Shown here: piece by piece, positions 51,806-61,266 of the stretch
Layout of the letters: each line of letters begins with the position of its first letter
How positions within the stretch are numbered: the stretch's first letter is position 1
Origin: CAZJFH01 sp964545205
GTDB taxonomy: Bacteria > Pseudomonadota > Alphaproteobacteria > Rhodospirillales > Magnetospirillaceae
Direction: 5' to 3'
Assembly (NCBI GenBank): GCA_964545205.1
Contig: CAZJFH010000013.1
Location: forward strand, 22,052-86,051
Length of the DNA stretch: 64,000 nt
The notes under the pieces: model-generated
What the model saw: the letters and a program-made list of their open reading frames with translations, nothing else
Told to the model about the DNA's origin: nothing
Database searches by the model: none
Made by a program: the position numbers and the translations under genes

Positions 51806-54265
51806 ATGACGCGACACGACGACAAGACCGGCTGGACCTCGGGTGTGGCGCTCGGCCTGTGGCTGGCGGCGACGCATGCCGTGCTGGCCGCCTTCGCGCT
51901 GGGGCCGCGCGGCGAGCCGCTCGACGTGGCGGCGGTCGCCGCCGCGCTGCTGCTGGCCGGCGCCGTCGGGGTCTGGCCGGCCGTGCTCGCCGCCTCGGCG
52001 GCCAACCTGCTGCTGGCGGCGGATTTCGCCCTGGCCGACGCGGTCGGCATGCCGTTGCGCCTCGACGACCTGCGCGACTTCGATCCCGCACTGCTCGCCA
52101 GCTCGCTCGGCGCCGAGGCGACCCGGGCCGGCATCCTGTTCGCGATCGTGGCCGGCTGCGCGGCGCCCGTCGCGGCCTTCTCGCGGCGGCTGCGGCCGCT
52201 GTGGTTGGCCGGTCCGGCCCTCGTCGCCGTCGCCGCGCTCGCCCTCGGGCCGGTGCGGCCGCTGGAGGCGCGTCATCCGGTCGTCACCGTCGTCGCCGAC
52301 GCCTTCGGGGCCGGCGCCCCGACCGACGACGGCGTCGACCTGCACGCGCTGCGCTTCGGCGAGCCGTCGCCGATGCCGGCCGAGGCCGTCGCCGCCGCCG
52401 AGGCGCTGCGCCGGCTCGACCGGCCCGACATCGTCCTCCTGGTGCTGGAATCGGTCGGCGCCCGCCAACTCCTGGCCGAAGGGCCGCCTCCGGCCGCGAT
52501 CGCCCCCAATCTGGCGGCCCTGTACGGTCGCGCGCTGGTGTTCGACAGCGTCTACCCGCCGCAGCCCGGCACCACGAAATCCAACGTCGCCATGAACACC
52601 GGCGGGCTGGCGCCGACCTGGGCCGGCAGCGAGGCGGTCGCCGCCGCCGAGTGGCGCCGGCCGCTGCTGGCGTCCGAACTGAAGCGGGCCGGCTACCGCA
52701 CCGGTCTGTTCGCCGCCGCCGATCTCGGCTATCTCGATCTCGGCCGCTTCCTGGAGCGTGCCGGCTACGACACCTTCTTCGACCCGGGTCGCCACCCGGA
52801 GTTCCTGGAGCGCCACCGGCTCAACAGTTGGGGCGCCGCCGATCACGCGGTCGTCGACGAGGCGCTGGGCTGGCTGTCGCGCCTGCCGGCCGGCGAGCCG
52901 TTCTTCCTGCAGTTCCTGACCAACAGTCCGCATCATCCCTACACGGTCCCGCCCGGTCGCGCCGCGGCGGCGGGCGACGACCGCCGCGACCGCTACCGGG
53001 CGGCGCTGCGCTACGTCGATGCCGAGATCGGGCGGCTGGTCGCCGGCATCGCCGCGCGCGGCCGCGCGCGGCCGACGGTGTTCGTGATCACCGGCGACCA
53101 TGGCGAGGCGTTCGGCCTGGAGCACGCGGGCAACGTCGCCCACCGCGCGCATCTCTACGAGGAGAACGTGCGAAGCTTCGTGATCGTCGCGGCGCCGGAC
53201 GTGCTCGCGGCGCCGGTGGTGGCCAGCCGGCCGTCGTCGAACGGCGAGATCATGCCGCTCGTCCTCCGCCTCGCGGGCCGGGCGTCGGCCACGCCTGCGC
53301 AGGATCCGCTGTCGCCCGACTACCGTCAGGGGCTGGTGTTCTTCCACCTCGACAACCATCCCGGCTCGTGGGGGCTGCGCGACGGCCGCTGGAAATTCAT
53401 CGAGCGGCGCTGGGGCGACGGGCCCGAACTCTACGATCTCGAGGCCGATGCCGGCGAGGCCGTCAGTCTCGCCGCCGAGCGCCCGGAGCAGGTCGCGCTC
53501 TACCGTCGGCTGGCCGGAAGCTGGTTCGCCCGCCAGAGCCGGGCTTTCGCGGCGGCCGCCGCCCTGGAGCCCGCCGCGGCCGACCCGCGGGCGCTGCGCC
53601 GCAGCGGCCTGGCCGAGGTCGTCCCGGGACGGTTGGCGCCGGACGGCGGCGACGTGCGCTTCGTCGCCCAGCCGCGGATCGGCACCGGCGAGCACGCCGC
53701 CGTTCTGACCCGCTGGAATCCCTTCCCGGAGCCGCGGACGCTCGCGGTGACGTTGACCGCCCCCGACGGCCGCCGCTTCGAGCAGCGCATGGAGCTGCCG
53801 GCCCGCGCCGCGACGCGGCTGATCCGGATTCCCGACGCGGTGCCCGGAACCTGGCGCGTCGAGGCCGGGCTCGAAGGCGGCGAGACGCTCGCGGCGGTGC
53901 TGGAGGTCGTGTCCGAAGGCGTCGCGCCGCAGCCGCTGCCCGAGTTGCTGGAAGTCGCGGTGCTCGCTTCGGCCGGCGGCGATCTGGCGCCGACCGACCG
54001 GCTCTCGCCGGATGGGGGCTTCAAGGTGCGGACGCGCTGGCTCGAAACCATGCGCGAGCGCCGGTTCGAGGTCGTCCTGGTGTCGCCCGACGGCGTCGGC
54101 CATGCCCTGGACGCCGAGCTCGCGGGCGGCCTCACCGAGCATCTTCTCGGGGTGCGACCGCCCGAGCGGCTCGGGCTCGGGCGGTGGCAGGTTCTGGTCG
54201 CGGTGGACGGCCGGGTTCTCGGGGCAACCGCGGTCGTGGTCGCCGAGCGGCCGGAGGGGCGCTGA
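51806..54265 (+). CDS. Membrane sulfatase-fold enzyme (LtaS/MdoB-like phosphotransferase or sulfatase)
   Basis: The ATG at 51806 is chosen for the GGGGTGAC before it; an ATG at 51779 is also possible. The product of about 819 residues has four to five N-terminal helices, then a periplasmic alkaline-phosphatase-superfamily domain: IVLLVLESVGARQL (metal site), a threonine nucleophile in PQPGTTKSNVAMN, FLTNSPHHPY and VFVITGDHGEAFG. Threonine instead of Cys/Ser argues for a phosphoglycerol- or phosphoethanolamine-transfer type reaction over sulfate ester hydrolysis. The last 200 residues are beta-rich. Next to a dlt-like cassette it may build or decorate an envelope glycopolymer. Confidence 0.83.
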   Translation: MTRHDDKTGWTSGVALGLWLAATHAVLAAFALGPRGEPLDVAAVAAALLLAGAVGVWPAVLAASAANLLLAADFALADAVGMPLRLDDLRDFDPALLASSLGAEATRAGILFAIVAGCAAPVAAFSRRLRPLWLAGPALVAVAALALGPVRPLEARHPVVTVVADAFGAGAPTDDGVDLHALRFGEPSPMPAEAVAAAEALRRLDRPDIVLLVLESVGARQLLAEGPPPAAIAPNLAALYGRALVFDSVYPPQPGTTKSNVAMNTGGLAPTWAGSEAVAAAEWRRPLLASELKRAGYRTGLFAAADLGYLDLGRFLERAGYDTFFDPGRHPEFLERHRLNSWGAADHAVVDEALGWLSRLPAGEPFFLQFLTNSPHHPYTVPPGRAAAAGDDRRDRYRAALRYVDAEIGRLVAGIAARGRARPTVFVITGDHGEAFGLEHAGNVAHRAHLYEENVRSFVIVAAPDVLAAPVVASRPSSNGEIMPLVLRLAGRASATPAQDPLSPDYRQGLVFFHLDNHPGSWGLRDGRWKFIERRWGDGPELYDLEADAGEAVSLAAERPEQVALYRRLAGSWFARQSRAFAAAAALEPAAADPRALRRSGLAEVVPGRLAPDGGDVRFVAQPRIGTGEHAAVLTRWNPFPEPRTLAVTLTAPDGRRFEQRMELPARAATRLIRIPDAVPGTWRVEAGLEGGETLAAVLEVVSEGVAPQPLPELLEVAVLASAGGDLAPTDRLSPDGGFKVRTRWLETMRERRFEVVLVSPDGVGHALDAELAGGLTEHLLGVRPPERLGLGRWQVLVAVDGRVLGATAVVVAERPEGR

Positions 54266-54275
54266 GATGCGCGGC

Positions 54276-54530
54276 TCAATCCCCGGCCGCGATGTAGCGC
54301 CTGCAGTCGAGACGGCGAGTGCCCACCTCCTCGTTGAGCAGGCTCTCCTCGCGGGCGCTGTCGGCACCGTTCTTGCGGGTCTCGATGAACGAGCGGCAAA
54401 GGTCGTCGTCGGCCATCGCGCGATAGGCGAGCGCCATGGCGTCGGGCTCGGGCTTGCCGACGCAAGCCGACGGCAGCAGGGCCGACATCGCCACCGCGGC
54501 GCCGGCGAAACGTTTCCAGTTGAATCGCAT
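54276..54530 (-). CDS. Small lipoprotein of unknown function
   Basis: The 84-residue precursor has a lipobox (AMSALLPSAC). The mature part of about 60 residues is charged, with cysteines in DDLCRSFIE and RRLDCRRYI, which could form a disulfide. GGGGAAG precedes the ATG. A consensus sigma-54 promoter and palindrome lie upstream, so this small gene is a separate unit of the regulon. I do not recognise the family. Confidence 0.7.
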   Translation of the reverse strand: MRFNWKRFAGAAVAMSALLPSACVGKPEPDAMALAYRAMADDDLCRSFIETRKNGADSAREESLLNEEVGTRRLDCRRYIAAGD

Positions 54531-54617
54531 CCGTATCTTCCCCCTGTTGAAGCGGCGATCGCCGGCGCGACGTGGCGCGTCGGACCGGAGCGATCGGCGT
54601 TTGCACGCGCCCGCTTC

Positions 54618-54633
54618 AGCAAGCGCCGGGCCA
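54618..54633 (-). promoter_or_regulatory. Sigma-54 promoter (TGGCCCGGCGCTTGCT)
   Basis: A consensus -24/-12 element on the minus strand, about 88 bp upstream of the small lipoprotein start. Confidence 0.75.
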
Positions 54634-54688
54634 ACGCGCGGGAGTGGCGCCGGCGCGGGCCTTTCCGGCCGTCGCGCCACCCCGGCGC

Positions 54689-54704
54689 TTCCCGGATGGC
54701 GGAA
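54689..54704. promoter_or_regulatory. Candidate activator-binding palindrome
   Basis: TTCCCG-GATG-GCGGAA is exact on the left and two bases off on the right. It is centred about 65 bp above the -24 element at 54631. Confidence 0.55.
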
Positions 54705-54751
54705 GGATTCCCGCGCCTGGATTGGCCGCCGAGCCCGGGAACGGGGCGGCC

Positions 54752-56587
54752 ATGACCGCTTCCGGGGTCCATTCCCGCTGGGCGCTGCTGACCGCCTTCC
54801 TCGGTGCGGTGATCGTCCACGCGGTGTTCGTGGCCGCCGGCTTCGCGCCGTCCTGGAACGGCGGCTCCTGGGACCTGCTGTGGGATCCCGACAGCTACAT
54901 GCGCCTGTTGCAGGTGCGCCAGTTGCTGGAAACCGGGGCCTGGCACGACAAGATTCTGCACGGAGTCGGGCCGGGCGCCGGCATGGACATGCACTGGACG
55001 CGACCGCTCGACGTGCTGCTGATCGCGGGCGCCTGGCTGGGCGCGCCGTTCGTCGGCGCCGACGCCGCGCTGTGGGGCTGGAGCATGATGTTCGGCCCGG
55101 CGACCCACCTCGCGCTGCTGCTGCTTCTGTCCTGGGCGACGCGCGACTTCCTCGACGACCGCGGCTATCTCGCGCTGGCGCTGCTGGCCTCGGTGCAATG
55201 GGGGATCGTGACGACGGCGACCGTCGGCCAGGTCGATCATCACGGCCTGACGCTGCTCGGGCACGCGGCCGGGCTGGCCTGCCTGCTGCGGGCGCTGAGC
55301 GGCGCCGCCGGCCGCCGGCTGGTGCTGGCGGGCGTCGCCGCCGGGCTGGCGGTGTGGATCAACGTCGAGGCGCTGATCACCGTGCTGGCGACCCTGACGG
55401 CGCTGTCGCTGCTGTGGCTGGTCGAGGCCGGTCCGTGGCTGCGGCGGACCGCCGTCTATCTGGCGAGCCTCGGCGCGGCGCTGGCGGTCGCTGTGGCGGT
55501 CGAGTATCCCGTCGCGCAATGGACGAGCTTCCACGACGACCAGCATTCGGCGATGCACGTCATCGGCGCCGTCGTGCTGCTGGCCGCGACGCTGGCGGTG
55601 CTGGCGGTTGCCGGGCGGCTGCCGCGGCACTGGAGTCTGCGTCTGGGCCTCGGACTGGCCGCCGCGGTCCTCGCCGGCGGCGTGCTGCACCTGGCGTTTC
55701 CGCAAGTCGGTCTGGCGCCGCACCAGTGGGCCGGCGACATCGTCATCGACGTCCTCGAGATCCAGCGTGACGAGCGGCCGTACCTGCCGTACTCGCCGCT
55801 GGCCATCCATTCGATGATGATCGATCTCGCGCCGCTGCTGATCGCCGCGCCGGCGGTGGCGGCGATGATCTGGCGCGGCGACGACCGCCGCCGCCGCCGC
55901 GCCCTGGTCTATGCCGGCTTCATGGTCGTCGGCACCACGTTCGGGATGTGGCGCTATCGCGGCCTCGGCTTCCTGCAACTCGCCTTCCTGCCGCCGCTGG
56001 TCGAGGCGCTGTGGTGGCTGGCGGCGCGGGTGCGTTCCCAGGGCCGCGCCGCCGTCGCGGTCACCGTCGCGGTGGCCTCGACCTGGCACTGGGGCGTGGC
56101 CTTCGCCTACGACGCCGGCCGCGACGGCCTCGACCTGCTGGCGGCGGGACGGATCATGACGCCGCGCTGCGGCTACGAGCGGCTGGCGCCGCACCTGGCG
56201 GCGCTGCGCGCGGTCGGCGGCCGCGGCACGGCGCTGACCTACGTCTATGCCGGCCCCGAGGTCAGGCTGCGCAGCGGCTGGCCGGTGCTGGACGCGCCCT
56301 ATCACCGCAACACGCTCGGCATGGAGCAGGCGACGACCCTCGCCTTCGGCGACCCGGACGAGACCGTGATCCGGCAGCTCGCGCGCGACGCCGATCTCGG
56401 CCTGGTGGTGTTCTGCCGTCGGGAACTGCCATGGATGGTCTACTATCCCTACGCCATGGCCCACCCGGAATCCTTGCTGGCGCGGCTGATGCGCGACGAT
56501 CCGCCCGCGTGGTTGCGCCGGGTGGCGCTTCCCGCCGATCTTGGGCGGGAGTTCCTGGTCTACCAACGGGTCGACGAGCCGCGATGA
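54752..56587 (+). CDS. GT-C membrane glycosyltransferase (STT3/PglB-like)
   Basis: The 611-residue protein has about twelve membrane helices and motifs of oligosaccharyltransferase-type enzymes: the acidic DPDSYMRL in the first external loop and VGQVDHHGLTLLGH. Such enzymes transfer glycans from a polyprenyl carrier to protein or lipid. The C-terminal periplasmic part is shorter than in PglB and a WWDYG motif was not seen, so the acceptor may differ. Its stop overlaps the start of the aminotransferase gene (ATGA). Confidence 0.8.
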   Translation: MTASGVHSRWALLTAFLGAVIVHAVFVAAGFAPSWNGGSWDLLWDPDSYMRLLQVRQLLETGAWHDKILHGVGPGAGMDMHWTRPLDVLLIAGAWLGAPFVGADAALWGWSMMFGPATHLALLLLLSWATRDFLDDRGYLALALLASVQWGIVTTATVGQVDHHGLTLLGHAAGLACLLRALSGAAGRRLVLAGVAAGLAVWINVEALITVLATLTALSLLWLVEAGPWLRRTAVYLASLGAALAVAVAVEYPVAQWTSFHDDQHSAMHVIGAVVLLAATLAVLAVAGRLPRHWSLRLGLGLAAAVLAGGVLHLAFPQVGLAPHQWAGDIVIDVLEIQRDERPYLPYSPLAIHSMMIDLAPLLIAAPAVAAMIWRGDDRRRRRALVYAGFMVVGTTFGMWRYRGLGFLQLAFLPPLVEALWWLAARVRSQGRAAVAVTVAVASTWHWGVAFAYDAGRDGLDLLAAGRIMTPRCGYERLAPHLAALRAVGGRGTALTYVYAGPEVRLRSGWPVLDAPYHRNTLGMEQATTLAFGDPDETVIRQLARDADLGLVVFCRRELPWMVYYPYAMAHPESLLARLMRDDPPAWLRRVALPADLGREFLVYQRVDEPR

Positions 56588-58026
56588 CGAAGCTGATCAC
56601 CTTCGACGACTGCGAATCCCTGGGCGTCGACGAGACGCACGCGCTCTACCGCCGCCACGTCAATGCCGGCCAGGTCGAGATGATCTCGACCTTCGGCTTC
56701 GGCCGCGACCTGGTCGACGCGGCCGAAGGGCTGTCGCTGACGACCCGCGGCGGCCGCGACATCCTCGACTTCACCGGCGGCATCGGCGTGCTCAACCACG
56801 GCCACAACCACCCGCGCATCCTCGACGTCCGTCGCCGGTTCCAGGAGCGGCGGCGGATGGAGGTGCACAAGAGCTATTTCTCGCCCTATCTCGCCGCGCT
56901 CAGCCACAACGTCGCCGCGCTGCTGCCGCAGGACCTCGACGTCTGCTATTTCCCCAATTCCGGCGCCGAGGCGGTCGAGGGCGCGGTCAAGATGGCCTAC
57001 CGCTATCACGCCGGGCGGCGCGGCTGCATCCTGCACACCGACATCTCGTATCACGGCAAGCTGATCGGCGCGGCCAGCATCAGCGGCTCGCGCGAGCTGA
57101 ACTTCCGCTTCCCGCAGATGCCGGGCACCCATGCGTTCGGCTACGGCGACCTCGACGACCTCGAGCGGCGGCTGCGGGCGCTGCGCCGCCCGGACGGCGA
57201 GAGCGACGTCTACGCTGTGATCGTCGAGCCGATGAGCGCGAGCAGCGTCCGGCCCTGTTCCGCGGACTTCCTGCGCGGCGCCGCGCGGCTGTGCCGCGAA
57301 CTCGACGTCGTGCTGATCTTCGACGAGGTCTTCACCGGCTGGGGCAAGACCGGCGCGCTGTTCCACTTCATGCACCACGACGTCGTGCCCGACATCCTGG
57401 TCACCTCGAAGTCGCTGGGCGGCGGCAAGTCGTCGATCTCGGGCTACGTCGCCCGCGGGCCGGTGTTCCGGCGCGCCTATGGCGAGCTGCCGTACGCCCT
57501 GCTGCATTCGACGACCTACAACGGCTTCGGCGAGGAGGCGGCGACGGCGCTGGAGGCGATCAACGTGCTCGTCGACGAGGATCTGGTCGGGCGGGCGCGG
57601 CGGATCGGCGAGCGGCTCGGCGCCGGGCTGCGCGGCCTTGGGGCGAAGCATCCGGGCGCCATCGCCGAGGTTCGCGGCGTCGGCGCCCATTGGGGGCTGC
57701 TGCTGCGCACCGGCCCCGACCTGCTGGCCGCGCTCGCCGGCCGGCTGCCCTCGGGCATGGCCGGGGACGAGCGCTTCCTCGCCAAGCTGCTGACCGCCGG
57801 CGTCATCGCCCATCTCTACGATCGCCACGGCGTCCTGACCTATTACGGCGAGAACCGCGAAATCCTGCTGATGGCCTCGCCGTCGCTGGTGGCGCGCGAC
57901 GACCAGGTCGACCGCTTCCTCGCCGCCCTCGACGAGGCGCTGGCGCGCGGACCGTGGCGGCTGGCCGCGTCCTTCGTCGGCTCGACGCTGTTTGACCGCT
58001 TCCTGGCATCGGTGAGGCGCGGATGA
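56584..58026 (+). CDS. Class III PLP-dependent aminotransferase
   Basis: The 480-residue protein is an ornithine/diaminobutyrate-type aminotransferase. Key features are FTGGIGVLNHGHNHPRI, YFPNSGAEAVEGAVKMAYRY, VVLIFDEVFTGWGKTG and the PLP lysine in VTSKSLGGGKSSISG. It should transfer an amino group to a terminal aldehyde or ketone. The 4-base overlaps on both sides show it is made together with a glycosyltransferase and a GMC oxidoreductase, which suggests that the oxidoreductase makes a carbonyl for it to aminate. The substrate is unknown. Confidence 0.9.
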   Translation: MTKLITFDDCESLGVDETHALYRRHVNAGQVEMISTFGFGRDLVDAAEGLSLTTRGGRDILDFTGGIGVLNHGHNHPRILDVRRRFQERRRMEVHKSYFSPYLAALSHNVAALLPQDLDVCYFPNSGAEAVEGAVKMAYRYHAGRRGCILHTDISYHGKLIGAASISGSRELNFRFPQMPGTHAFGYGDLDDLERRLRALRRPDGESDVYAVIVEPMSASSVRPCSADFLRGAARLCRELDVVLIFDEVFTGWGKTGALFHFMHHDVVPDILVTSKSLGGGKSSISGYVARGPVFRRAYGELPYALLHSTTYNGFGEEAATALEAINVLVDEDLVGRARRIGERLGAGLRGLGAKHPGAIAEVRGVGAHWGLLLRTGPDLLAALAGRLPSGMAGDERFLAKLLTAGVIAHLYDRHGVLTYYGENREILLMASPSLVARDDQVDRFLAALDEALARGPWRLAASFVGSTLFDRFLASVRRG

Positions 58027-59810
58027 GGCTTTCGGCGCTCGACCGGGCCCTGTGCGACCGACTGCTGCATCGCCACCGCTGGCCCGCCATGGCCGGCGCC
58101 GCCGCGGTGGCCGAGGCCGTCGCCGGGTTGCGCGCCGACGCGCCGCGGATCATCCGGCTGGCGATGGCCGTGTTGCGCGCCGGCTTCGCCGCCGAGACGC
58201 TTCTGCGCCATGGCCGGCGCTTCGCCGCGCTGCCGCCGGCCGCCCAGGACGCGATGATCGGCCGCTGGCGCGATCGGCCGGTGCCGTTCGCGCTGTTCCC
58301 GCGCTTCATGGAGACCGCGGCCATCCTGAGCGCGTATTCGCCGAAGCCGGCCGCGCCGGCCGCGCCGGCCGCGCCGGCGGTGCGGAGCGCGGCGCCGCGG
58401 CGTTGCGAATGGGCGGTCGTCGGCTCGGGACCGGGCGGCGCGGTGACCGCGGCGCTCCTGGCGGAAGCCGGCCGCGACGTGCTGGTCGTCGAGGAAGGCC
58501 CCGATCCCGCCGGCTCCGCGGCCGCCCCGTTCTCGTTCGACGAGATGCGGCGCCTGTACCGGGCCGGCGGCCTGTCGATCAGCATCGGCAGCGCGCCGGT
58601 GAACCTGATCGAGGCGCGCTGCCTGGGCGGCGGCAGCAGCGTCAACAACGGCCTCTATTTCCCGCCGCAGGCGGACGTGCTGGCGAACTGGCGCGCCGAA
58701 TACGGCGTCGAGGCCTGCTCGCCCGAAGACCTGCGGCCGCACGTCGCCGCCTGCGAGGAGGCGCTGGCGGTGGCGCCGTGGGCCGGGCCGCTGCCGCGTG
58801 CCTCGACCGTGCTCGCCGAAGGGGCGGCGGCGCTCGGCTGGACGGCCATGGCGGTGCCGAAGATGCGCGACCAGACCCCCGGTGCGCCGTGGAGCGACGG
58901 CACCCGCGCGCCCTACCGCTCGATGAACCGCAGCTTCCTGCCCAGGCTGCGGGCCGCCGGCGGTCGGATCGTGCACGGCACCCGCGCCGCGGCGCTGCGG
59001 GCGGAGGGCGGCGGCTGGCTGCTCGAGACCTCGGGCGGCGCGATCCGGGCCGACCGCGTCGTGCTTGCCGGCGGCGCGCTGCAGACGCCTCTGCTGCTGC
59101 GGCGCAGCGGTTTCCGCGGCGGCGTCGGCGACGGCCTCGGGCTGCAGCTCATCCTCAAGCTGGTCGCCGAATTCGACGAGGAGGTCAACGCGCCCGACCT
59201 CGGAATGCCGGTGCACCAGATCAAGACCTTCGCCCCGCGCCTGACCATCGGCTGCGGCATCAGCACGCCGGGGCAGCTGGCGCTGTGCCTGCGCGAGCAC
59301 CCCGCCGTCCTGGCGTCGCTGCACGAGGCCTGGCGGCGCATGGCCGTCTACACGGTCATCGTCACCGCCCGGGCGCGCGGCACGGTGCGGGCGCCGGTGC
59401 GCGGCGCGACGCCGCTGGTGCGCTTCGCCCCCGCGGCCGAGGACTGGCGCGCCCTCGCCGAAGGCCAGCGCCACGGCTGCCGCGCGCTGCTGGCCGCCGG
59501 CGCCCGCGCCGTCCACCTTGCCGGCGGCGCGACCGTCCGCCGCCTGTCCGAGATCGATGCCCTGCCCGGCGACCTGTCCGCGGCGCCGCCGCCGGTCCTG
59601 GCGCTGCATCTCAGTTCGACCTGCGCGATGGGCGAGGTGCCGGAGCGCTGTCCGACCGACTCGTTCGGACGCCTGCGCGGCGCGCGCGGCATCCAGGTCG
59701 CCGACGCCAGCCTGTTGTGCGCGCCGCCGACCGTCAATCCGCAGGGCACGATCATGGCCTTCGCCCATCGCAACGCCCGGCGCCTGGCACAGGAGGACGA
59801 CCGAGGATGA
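58023..59810 (+). CDS. GMC-family FAD oxidoreductase
   Basis: The 595-residue protein has an N-terminal extension of about 125 residues, an Ala-Pro linker built from tandem copies of GGCCGCGCC, and a Rossmann FAD motif (VVGSGPGGAVTAALLAEAG). Further GMC features are LGGGSSVNNGLYF, GGALQTPLLLRRSG, LHLSSTCAMGEVP and VADASLLCAPPTVNPQG near the end. Such enzymes oxidise alcohols to carbonyls. It lies between an aminotransferase and a glycosyltransferase with ATGA overlaps both ways, so it probably acts on the same sugar or lipid. Confidence 0.9.
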   Translation: MRLSALDRALCDRLLHRHRWPAMAGAAAVAEAVAGLRADAPRIIRLAMAVLRAGFAAETLLRHGRRFAALPPAAQDAMIGRWRDRPVPFALFPRFMETAAILSAYSPKPAAPAAPAAPAVRSAAPRRCEWAVVGSGPGGAVTAALLAEAGRDVLVVEEGPDPAGSAAAPFSFDEMRRLYRAGGLSISIGSAPVNLIEARCLGGGSSVNNGLYFPPQADVLANWRAEYGVEACSPEDLRPHVAACEEALAVAPWAGPLPRASTVLAEGAAALGWTAMAVPKMRDQTPGAPWSDGTRAPYRSMNRSFLPRLRAAGGRIVHGTRAAALRAEGGGWLLETSGGAIRADRVVLAGGALQTPLLLRRSGFRGGVGDGLGLQLILKLVAEFDEEVNAPDLGMPVHQIKTFAPRLTIGCGISTPGQLALCLREHPAVLASLHEAWRRMAVYTVIVTARARGTVRAPVRGATPLVRFAPAAEDWRALAEGQRHGCRALLAAGARAVHLAGGATVRRLSEIDALPGDLSAAPPPVLALHLSSTCAMGEVPERCPTDSFGRLRGARGIQVADASLLCAPPTVNPQGTIMAFAHRNARRLAQEDDRG

Positions 59811-61228
59811 ACGCGTTCGTGCCCCGCCGCGGCGCCTGGATCGCGGCGCTGCTGCTCGTGGTGGCGGCCGCGGCGCTGTGGCCGCGCTGGCAGGCGCTGG
59901 AATACCGCTCCGAGATCACCTGGGATTCCGGCGTCTATTTCGCCGTCGCCGACAACATCCTCGAGCGCGGCTGCGTCTCGGTCAGCCCGGGACGCTGCGT
60001 GCCGCACTGGGGCGGCAACCAGATGCCGGGCTATCCGGCGTTCCTGGCCGCCGTCAAGGCGGTGGCCGGCTCCGGCCTGGGGCTGTTCGAGCGCTTCATG
60101 GAGCCGGAGGCCTGGCGGGTGATCGGCGTCGCCCAGGCGTTCGTCTTCGCGGCCGCGGCGGCCTATCTCGCCTGGTCGCTGCACCGGCTGAGCGGCTCGC
60201 TGCTGCTGGCCGCGGCGGGCGGCATCGCCGTCGGGCTGTCGCCGCTGACCGCCGGCTGGGCGCGGTTTCCGCTGACCGAGAGCCTGGCCGCCGCCGTCGT
60301 CGTCGCGACCGCCGCCGAGGCGGTGCGCAGCCTCGCCGAGGGGCGGCTGCGGCACTGGCAGCTCGGCCTGTGGCTGGCCGCCGCCGCCTATGTCCGCCAC
60401 GACAGCGTCTTCCTGGTGCCGTTCGTGCTGGTGATCGCCTTCGCGCTGCACGCGCCGCGCGCCGCGCTGCGGGCGCTGGCGATCACCGCCGTCGTCGCCG
60501 CGACGCCGATCGCCGCCTGGTCGGCGCGCGCCGTCCATCACGGCATCGCGCCGACGCCGCCGGTCTACGTCTTCCCCGACGGCTGGCGGCCGGCGAGCGG
60601 CGTGCTGAGCTGGGGGCGCACCTGGATCGTCGACGAGCCCGACGTCACCCAGTTCCTGCAGCCGGTGATCATGGGCCGCTACGACAAGATCCGCATCTGG
60701 CCGGGCTATTTCGACGCGGCCGAGACGGCCCAGTTGAACGAGCTCATGCCGCAGCTGATGCGCCGGCCCGGCCAGCCGGTGCCGCAGGCGCTCGACGCGC
60801 GGTTCGAGGCGCTGGCGGCGGCGCGCGTCGCCGCCGATCCGCTGGCCCACTGGCTCGGTCGGCCGCTGAAGCGCGCCGCGACCCTGTGGACGGCGCCCAA
60901 GAGCCTGCACGACTTCGGCTGGCCGGAGCGCATCGAGCCGGCGCCCTGGCTCAAGCTCTATCTGCGCGGCCTCGGCGCGCTGGCGCTTGCCGCCGCCGCC
61001 GCCGCCGCGCTGCTGCGCTGGCGCGTCGAGGCGGCGCTGGCGGGCGCGGCACTGGCGGCGGCCGCGGCGAAGACGGCGCTGCACGCCTACACCGCGACGG
61101 TCGAGCAGCGCTACCTGACCGAAGCCGTCCCGCTTCTCGAGATCGCGATCGTCGTCGTCGCCGGCGGGGCGCTGCTGCGCATGACGGCGGCGCGGGCCGG
61201 GAGCGCCGGTCCGGTGTCGGCGGGGTGA
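59807..61228 (+). CDS. Membrane glycosyltransferase (GT39/ArnT-like)
   Basis: The 473-residue protein has about eleven membrane helices. The first external loop carries the acidic ITWDSGVYFAVADN and GNQMPGYPAFLA, as in GT-C enzymes of the dolichyl-mannosyltransferase type. A periplasmic loop (about residues 245-350) follows. It should transfer a sugar from a polyprenyl donor. Its start overlaps the GMC gene end, making a coupled set of four genes. Two palindromes and a sigma-54 promoter follow its stop. Confidence 0.82.
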   Translation: MNAFVPRRGAWIAALLLVVAAAALWPRWQALEYRSEITWDSGVYFAVADNILERGCVSVSPGRCVPHWGGNQMPGYPAFLAAVKAVAGSGLGLFERFMEPEAWRVIGVAQAFVFAAAAAYLAWSLHRLSGSLLLAAAGGIAVGLSPLTAGWARFPLTESLAAAVVVATAAEAVRSLAEGRLRHWQLGLWLAAAAYVRHDSVFLVPFVLVIAFALHAPRAALRALAITAVVAATPIAAWSARAVHHGIAPTPPVYVFPDGWRPASGVLSWGRTWIVDEPDVTQFLQPVIMGRYDKIRIWPGYFDAAETAQLNELMPQLMRRPGQPVPQALDARFEALAAARVAADPLAHWLGRPLKRAATLWTAPKSLHDFGWPERIEPAPWLKLYLRGLGALALAAAAAAALLRWRVEAALAGAALAAAAAKTALHAYTATVEQRYLTEAVPLLEIAIVVVAGGALLRMTAARAGSAGPVSAG

Positions 61229-61231
61229 CGA

Positions 61232-61247
61232 TTCCCGAGAACGGGAA
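61232..61247. promoter_or_regulatory. Exact activator-binding palindrome (TTCCCG-AGAA-CGGGAA)
   Basis: This is an exact copy of the shared half-sites. It is centred about 84 bp above the -24 GG of the promoter at 61322. Confidence 0.65.
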
Positions 61248-61266
61248 ACAGGCGTCGGCGCGCGGC

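Noticed and set aside
50624..56566. A very long open frame (about 1980 codons) on the minus strand
   Set aside because: It runs antisense to the sulfatase-fold and glycosyltransferase genes, is low-complexity (Arg, Gly, His and Gln-rich) and has no recognisable domain; it reflects high GC content.
58349..58380. Tandem GGCCGCGCC repeats resembling a small repeat array
   Set aside because: They encode the Ala-Pro linker of the GMC oxidoreductase in frame; not a CRISPR or regulatory repeat.
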